Below, piece after piece: positions 58,253 to 64,000 of a stretch of DNA of 64,000 nt. The notes under the pieces are model-generated. The model searched no databases and had not been told where the DNA came from. It saw nothing but the letters and a program-made list of their open reading frames with translations. Within the stretch, counting starts at the first letter, position 1. Every line of letters starts with the position of its first letter. The stretch is from Gaertneriomyces semiglobifer (taxonomy: Eukaryota; Chytridiomycota; Chytridiomycetes; Spizellomycetales; Spizellomycetaceae). Made by a program: the position numbers and the translations under genes. The stretch lies in NCBI GenBank assembly GCA_025558075.1, contig JAHLKF010000015.1:186001-250000 (forward strand), written 5' to 3'.

Positions 58253-59971
58253 ATGTATAAAAACAATCCGCCAACACCATCGTGGTCTCCTCCTCCCATC
58301 CAAGCACCTGTTCCACAACATCCTCAGCGTCCGGGTGCTAATATGCCGGAGTTTGCAACTAACTCTCAAGCATCATCGCACGCAGGGTCGCCTGCACCTG
58401 TTAGGCCTGGAATGGCGTACAACATGAGTGGTGGACCGTACGGTGGTGGAGCGACTGGTTCTTTTGGCGGACCGGCAATGGCTTCCAGCAGTAATGTCGC
58501 CGCACCGGGGCCTGCAATTGCTTTTTCCCAGCAACCACATCAGCGACACCCACAACAACCCGCGCGACCGCCTCAACAAGCTTTCGGGTCACAGGCATAT
58601 ACACCGACTCCGGCTTCCGTGCAATCAAAAAGTTACTACGGCAACGCGCCCGCTGGACCTTTCAACCAGTTTCAGCCTCAGCAACAGCAACCATCACAGC
58701 AACCCTACGCGCCATATCCCGCACAACAGTCGCAGGCGCCTCAACCGCAAGAGCAGGGATACTTCGGAACTACATTCATCAACGAGTTCCAATCTACGGC
58801 AGCAGGGCAGCTGGGCATGCAACTAGGCAGATCTACGTTCCAGCAAGTACAAGCTGGTGTCAACCAAAACGTTGGTCGTGTCGTTCCCTTCGTGCCGTTA
58901 ACGTTCACTGATGTCGCCTTACTCTCAGATAAACCGCTGGATCAACGTTCCTCATCTAAAGTACTATTTCAACGTCAGCAACTCGTACGTTCTAACAAAA
59001 TTGCGGTTGCTGCTGTTCCCGTTTCGTCATCAGGTAAGGATTGGTGGATGAAAGTTTCGCGGAAAAATAATGTCTCACGCCGGAATGTAGTCATGGACGC
59101 GGCTGGTACGAAGATCAGAGCAAAACGGGCAGATGGAGGGGTATAAACCTCCGCGGGAGGATCTCAATGCCCCAGATCTGTACATTCCAGGTATGTTGTT
59201 TCTTTGTGGCTTCATGTTCTGAAGGTACGCCATGTCGGACGTAATACTCACTAGCTTGCCCATCAACGTAGTGATGTCATTCGTTACATATATCCTTTTG
59301 GTAGGAGTACGTATGGGTCTCGCCGGCGCAAATAAGGGCAGTGAACCAGGTAGCACTTCACCAAAGAGGTAGAGTTCCTTCACCCCGGATGGCCGTGAAA
59401 TGCCGCTTGCAATGCTGATGCTCCACTGTAGTTTCTCACCTGATGTGCTGGGACTCACTGGGACCACCGCTTCAGTTATCATTTTGCTTCAGCTTATGGT
59501 GCTGAAAGTTGGGTTTTATCTGTTCGGTGTGTCCACCGAAGCTGTCAGTGTGGGCTTACTTGATTTGCTGGCGTATTGCGGCTATGGATTCATTGGGTGA
59601 GTCTTCTTTGACTTTAATAACTCCTTTGCTTGTAGGTACTATGCAGGCTGACGGACGTTCGCTAATCTCTATCCCCATAGAGTGAACGCGACCAGCGTGG
59701 TCAAGATTTTTTCTAGCGATTCATTCTGGGCTGTGTATGGGATGTTCTCTTATACCATGATATGCCTCGCCTTTTTCACGGTAATGGTGTTTAAGAAAGC
59801 GATACTGGATAAAAGAACTAACATATCCGCTCCTTCTAGTTGCGAACTCTGCGGTACGTCATCCTTCCTGAAGGCTATAATCCTATTGATGCGTCCACAC
59901 GACAACGCCGTATACAATTCTTGTTCTTCGTGGTTTTAGTGCAGATTTTGTCTGCATGGCTTTTAGTATAG
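58253..59971 (+). CDS. YIF1: YIF1 family Golgi/ER membrane protein
   Basis: Multi-exon gene from ATG 58253 to TAG 59971. A Pro/Gln/Ser-rich cytosolic N-terminus of about 150 residues leads to FGTTFINEFQSTAAGQLGMQ. Later exons give VPHLKYYFNVSNSYVL, LRLLLFPF, the conserved DLNAPDLYIPV and MSFVTYILLVGVRMGLAG, DVLGLTGTTASVIILLQLMV and a final exon joined after CLAFFT to LRTLRYVILPEGYNP and RRIQFLFFVVLVQILSAWLL. Five hydrophobic segments and the DLYIP motif are hallmarks of Yif1, which works with Yip1 in ER-to-Golgi vesicle transport and Rab binding. The last intron contains an ACTAAC branch site. Confidence 0.92.
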
Positions 59972-60116
59972 CCTCAATGGAGCCTACCAAACCAATTTAC
60001 GCCAGCGTTTGGGCTCGACATTTTCCAAACATGGTCACGCACCAGCATGGTGAAAGGCTTAACGCCACGGAATTTAGCTCACGCGGTATCATTGCACACC
60101 TCACAATCAAAAGTCT

Positions 60117-61124
60117 CTAAACGTTCATTGATCTTGGTCCCAGTACGTCTTCATCGACAGTGCGTGGGTACGCTACATCTGGCCGATGGTTGGCTGCCAG
60201 AAGAATCAAAGCAGCAGCCGCCTGAACGGTGTCGTTCAGTTGTGGAGACGGCGGGCTAGATAGCACTCGAGACGGGGGTATATCTGGGGTATGCATGTGA
60301 CGGGTATCTGCGGTGTCCGTTTGATCTTTAGGGGTTCCGTTCTGTGATATCGTCCGCAAAACCGGGAAATGGTAGTAACGTCAGGACTACGCTCGAATTA
60401 TCAAATAGCACATGTTTGAACACTCACCTGTCTCTCTTGCCCTTTAACGTCCACTGAAGCGGAGCCGGCAGGTTCGCCTTTAATGGACGCCCGTCTTCTA
60501 TGCTTTGTGCCATCATTCAGTAGAGACGTTGCGCCTCCGTCGACGACCTCCTCTTTCCCATCCTTATCCACCCATACCCAGCCTTGCATAGTCCATCTCC
60601 ACTTCCCTCCTCCTTCACTTCGTCTAGGTTGCCGCCGTCTCTCTTTCAGTTGGGAACTGTTGGAGACGCTGGAGCGCCTGCCGGTAGGTAGTCTACCGTT
60701 GGCCGAGGAAGATCGGCTGGCGCTGATCTTACTATGCTCCCGCCCAGTTCCTAAGCTTGCAACAGACCCTCTCCGCCTGCGCTGCCGCATGAAAGTCTCA
60801 TCCTGGTGGCAAAAGATGAGTCGATCGGACAGCAATCTTGATGGTATACTGCGCGTCCAGAGACGGTTGAAATGTGTAGCAGTACAGGTAACTCACCAAC
60901 TCCTGCGAGCCAGTCCTTTTCTGCTTCCTACCAGCGGAAGAGATGGAATATTTGGCTGTGTCTATTGGAGCGGTTGGGTGTGGACCAGCCTTTACGGGGG
61001 CGGTATCATCCCCCCAAGCTTCAGCGTCCACGTCCGAGAGAGATGAATCACTGAAGCTGATTCCATCGTATGCGTCCTTAGCCACGGCTGCTGCCGAGCT
61101 TGCAGACGCTGCATCTTGAGCCAT
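60117..61124 (-). CDS. Unrecognised basic protein with three PKA-type sites
   Basis: Three exons (61124-60897, 60802-60428, 60341-60117) keep frame and give 275 residues. The N-terminus is Ala/Ser/Asp-rich (KDAYDGISFSDSSLSDVDAE). The middle exon is strongly basic and Ser-rich and contains three consensus PKA sites: RRRRGSV, GRRSSV and RRRASI. Between the second and third site lies a tryptophan-rich element, GGKWRWTMQGWVWVDKDGKE, the only part that looks folded. The C-terminus is Pro/Thr-rich and ends with a hydrophobic helix-like VQAAAALILLAAN. No known domain was recognised. No signal peptide is seen, so it is probably cytosolic or nuclear. It is a likely phosphoprotein; function unknown. 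Confidence 0.65.
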
Positions 61125-61377
61125 CGAGGTGCCAGTTCAAAGTCCTGCTTGAACTTAGATTGTGTTCAGCAACGCGTGAGAAACCGAGACCATGACCTGC
61201 ACCACTGCCAAAGAATCCATGATACTGCCAGACAGTATTGATGACATAAAAGTACAGGATTTTTTTTAAAAGTATGAACAGTAGCTAGTGAGACTGCCAT
61301 TAGTACTGGTCTCCGCCGAACCCACGAGGCGCAACGGTCAGAGCCATCAACAGGAGCCTATACTTCGGCACCTAAAT

Positions 61378-63601
61378 CTAGTTTTCCAGAATGACCCGGC
61401 TGGTTGACTTTCCGGCCAGCAAATCAGGGCTCTTCGCTCTGCTAATACTATCTCCGCGACTCATACTAGCCTCTCGGCTACCCCTTTGATCCAAACCTGA
61501 TCCAGATCGCCGCATTCCTTGAGTGTGGTGTTGCTGGAGCGAAAACAGTTCTCGCTGCCTCTCCAGCAACTTTGATAAGATTTGCTGGGTGTCCCGCAAT
61601 CGTTCTTCGAGGGCTAGTCGACCAGCCAGGGATTGTTGGGAACTGGCAAACATTTTGTTGCCAATCCACTTAGCAAGTCTTCCAGAGCTTAGTTTGTCGA
61701 GTCCGTTCTCATGCGAATTCGTATCCTCTTTGTCTTTTCCCAGTTTCGAATTGAGGTCTTCCAAGCTCCTTTGCGCCTCCGCAATGAGAGCCTCTAATTC
61801 TTCTGCCGTAGTACTGTCGAGCTGGTCCGACGCAAGACGCCGTTTGGCTGCAACAGGGTCTGATGATACATATTGGGGAGAAAGGGTAGGTAATGTCGCG
61901 GGAGATCGTCCCGGGAGTTGGGTGTATGGGCGATGTGCACACCCAATGTAGATCTGAAGAACACATATGATTAGACACTGAACACCGTAAAGGCTTAATG
62001 ATCTCATGCTCAAACCTGGCGAGGACGGAAAATCTTGAACTCTGGATCATCCAAACTCTCCAAGCAATGTGCTAAAAAGCCGACAGCCCTAGGTACAGTC
62101 ATCAGAACTGGAAACATATCTTCAGGAAACCCAACGGTGTGAAAGACGATGGCTGTCCAATAATCGCTGTTGGCATAAAGAGACCGCTGCGTGAACCATT
62201 CGTCCGCATGAACTGCCTCCTCAACTTGTATCGCCAACTCGGATATATCATCCCTTCCCATCAGTTCAAAAAGTTCAAATGCGAGCGTACGGATCACATG
62301 AACACGCGGGTCGCCTCGCTTGTATATGCGATGTCCGAATCCCATTAGTCGCAGCGGACGAGAAAGCTTGGAAGCAGAATCAGAAGCAGAACCACCGAAC
62401 TTGACTTTGGTGTTGCCAAGTTTGGACGCATCTGTTTCCTTCCTCTTTACCATTGACAAAAATAGCTGTATCTTTTCCGGTTTAGCGATGGTTTGCAGCA
62501 TGTGAATGACAGCGCTAGCTTTACGTTCGCCGAACAAAGCACCTGCGGCCCCCGACAGAGCAGTATACGGATCCACTCCAGAGGATGTAAGGTGGCGCAT
62601 AAGGACCGTAGAGCAGGCCGATCCGTTCTCAGCTAAGACGATGAACATTTTGTCCAAGATCTTGATCAATCGCGGGTCCGGCCGATAGTCGTCTTCGTTG
62701 AGACGATCCATCATGTAAAGCAGATTCTCAGCATAGGACGAGCACTTGGGCATGGGGTGATTGTAAGGACGACCTAGGCGGTGGTTATAACAGTTTGCGG
62801 CAATCGTGGCGACTTTACCGATGATACGGTTAATGGCTCTATTGCGTGCTTTTCGGACGCTTTGCATCTTTTCTGCTTCTTCTTCGGTGGGTTCGCGACC
62901 GGCAGGGACTTTCGGCATCAAATAAAGATCGACACCATGAAGGGCAGGGTTTGCTTCTGGATGAAAGGTACTGAGCGACGCAATAGTGGCGATGAGCATG
63001 CCGTGAGGGTGAGCATCGAAGCGGAAGGTCGACATCTGTTTCTCTAGTTCAGAATGCAAGTACGTGTGCCTCATAATCGCGTTCGTCCAGTTCTCCAGTT
63101 CGGCTGCGTCTGGTAAGCGGCCATAGATAATCAAGAACGCTGTTTCCAAGAAGTTCCCACGTTCAACAAGTTCTTCAACATCATATCCGCGGTAGTAAAG
63201 TTTCTCGGCTTCAACATCGATGTGCGACACTTTTGAACGGCAGACGGTGGTATTTTTGTAACCAGGATCGTACAGACGGAGTGGTACCAAATCGTCGGGC
63301 AACTCTGCGGGCGGGCAAGTTGGCTTGAGCTTAAGTTGGGTGAACACGGTTCCTGGAATGGTTTTAGATTTTGGGTCGATCGGGATCTTTATGGTTTTCC
63401 CAGAGCGAGGGTCGTGTACGGTCAAGTAGTTGCTGTACATATTCGTACGAGACAGATGGGGGGGAGAGAGAAACAGAACGAAACGGATGCACAGGCAATC
63501 ATTAGATATTGGCACTCTCTCAATAGATACGCTGCGAGACGCTGAACTTACTTGTCCACGTCGCCCGCGACGACAGGCGTTTGAACGCTTTCCGTCGCCA
63601 T
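61378..63601 (-). CDS. Citrate synthase homolog, likely inactive, with long C-terminal extension
   Basis: Three exons (63601-63552, 63432-62016, 61953-61378) give 680 residues, against about 470-510 for usual citrate synthases of this class. The N-terminus MATESVQTPVVAGDVD shows no obvious mitochondrial presequence. The family framework is intact: RLYDPGYKNTTVCRSKVSHI, RGYDVEELVERGNFLETAFL, DAHPHGMLIATIASLSTFHP, NRIIGKVATIAANCYNHRLG, MGFGHRIYKRGDPR, NSDYW and LDDPEFKIFRPRQIYIG. However, the first active-site histidine region, normally LHADHE, reads VLAENG (residues ~282-287), and the second, normally GPLHGGAN, reads GERKASAV (~319-326). The Asp of NSDYW (~440) is kept. A 175-residue tail with heptad-like LEERLRDTQQILSKLLERQ follows. 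Best read as a citrate synthase-fold pseudoenzyme; active alternatives cannot be excluded. Confidence 0.85.
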
Positions 63602-63908
63602 CTTGCAGTGGATTTCCAGTTTAGCGGGCTATTCACAATCGCTGTTTGCTCCACCTCTCTCTCCTCTCTCTCCTTCTCGCTGGCCAGCAACAGGAAATAC
63701 TATAGGAGGCAATGTCGAGAAGCGCTGGGTGTACATGCAAGCGCTAATAATGGTTGTCCTGGCTAACAACACGCGAGGTCACCTGTGACCTTTGATCTTC
63801 AGAGGCTTTTTACGCTACGCATCTCGGCCATCCATACCAAATATACCTTGTTACGCTTTTTCCTGTGAGCAACAAATAGCTCACGCAAACGCCTGAATCA
63901 GCTACAGA
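63602..63908. other. Divergent promoter region at window end
   Basis: About 307 bases between the citrate synthase homolog and the partial gene at 63909. No gene or distinctive motif seen. Confidence 0.4.
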
Positions 63909-64000
63909 ATGACCACCACTGTGGGCCGTCAACGCTCTTTGCAAGCGATTGGGGAGAGCTACGAATCGTTACGCGAGAAGTTCACCAATGCAGGCCAAGG
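63909..64000 (+). CDS. Start of an unidentified gene, cut by window edge
   Basis: An ATG at 63909 opens a frame that runs to the end of the window, 30 codons. It begins MTTTVGRQRSLQAIGESYES and continues with a short helical stretch. No family can be assigned from this fragment. The position after a ~300-base gap divergent from the previous gene fits a true start, but this could be chance. Confidence 0.35.
   Translation, partial: MTTTVGRQRSLQAIGESYESLREKFTNAGQ

Overview
This is a eukaryotic window with compact, intron-rich protein genes: about 36 loci in 64 kb, mostly with several introns of roughly 50-100 bases. Many introns end in a CTAAC/CTAAT-type branch site followed by AG. The gene set looks fungal (GCN5, HOM2, TFB2, CWC15, SAM50). 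It also carries two axonemal genes, a DNAI3/WDR63-type dynein intermediate chain and CFAP70. A fungus that keeps flagellar genes points to a zoosporic lineage, most simply a chytrid. Genus cannot be read from the sequence. No tRNA, rRNA, transposon or CRISPR array could be supported.

Layout. 0-9 kb: 3' end of histidyl-tRNA synthetase, a calcineurin-like phosphoesterase, DNAI3 (minus), TRAPPC6/Trs33 (plus), a DEK homolog (minus). 9-15 kb: CWC15, a SAC1/SLC13-type transporter with RCK_C domains (minus), SAM50. 15-25 kb: RBM39-like splicing factor (minus), DPH3, MPDU1, mitochondrial EF-Tu (minus), CMC2, GPATCH1 (minus). 25-36 kb: HOM2 (minus), a 1.8 kb gene-poor stretch, ADO-type thiol dioxygenase, an anoctamin (minus), a SAMHD1-like HD protein, V-ATPase subunit F (minus). 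36-48 kb: uL10m, COQ3, NF-YC (minus), GDT1/TMEM165, CFAP70 (minus), an EamA transporter (minus), a small secreted repeat protein (minus). 48-64 kb: TFIIH p52, CDC16/APC6 (minus), GCN5, mL50 (minus), YIF1, an unrecognised basic protein (minus), a divergent citrate synthase homolog (minus), and the start of one more gene.

Functional themes: mitochondrial biogenesis (SAM50, EF-Tu, CMC2, uL10m, COQ3, mL50), splicing (CWC15, RBM39, GPATCH1), transcription and chromatin (DEK, NF-YC, TFB2, GCN5), secretory pathway and ion homeostasis (TRAPPC6, YIF1, MPDU1, GDT1, VMA7, anoctamin) and the flagellum. Neighbours are unrelated housekeeping genes, and nothing behaves like an operon or a biosynthetic cluster.

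The most unusual item is the citrate synthase homolog at 61.4-63.6 kb. Its fold-defining sequence is well conserved, but both active-site histidine motifs are replaced, and it carries a C-terminal extension of about 175 residues with predicted coiled coil. It may be a pseudoenzyme with a structural or regulatory role. Secondary points are a SAM-less SAMHD1 homolog with an S/T-P-rich tail, an ADO homolog with a basic Ser-rich insert, a secreted acidic repeat protein, a protein with three PKA-type sites, and a recurrent TCACGTGA palindrome in promoter regions.
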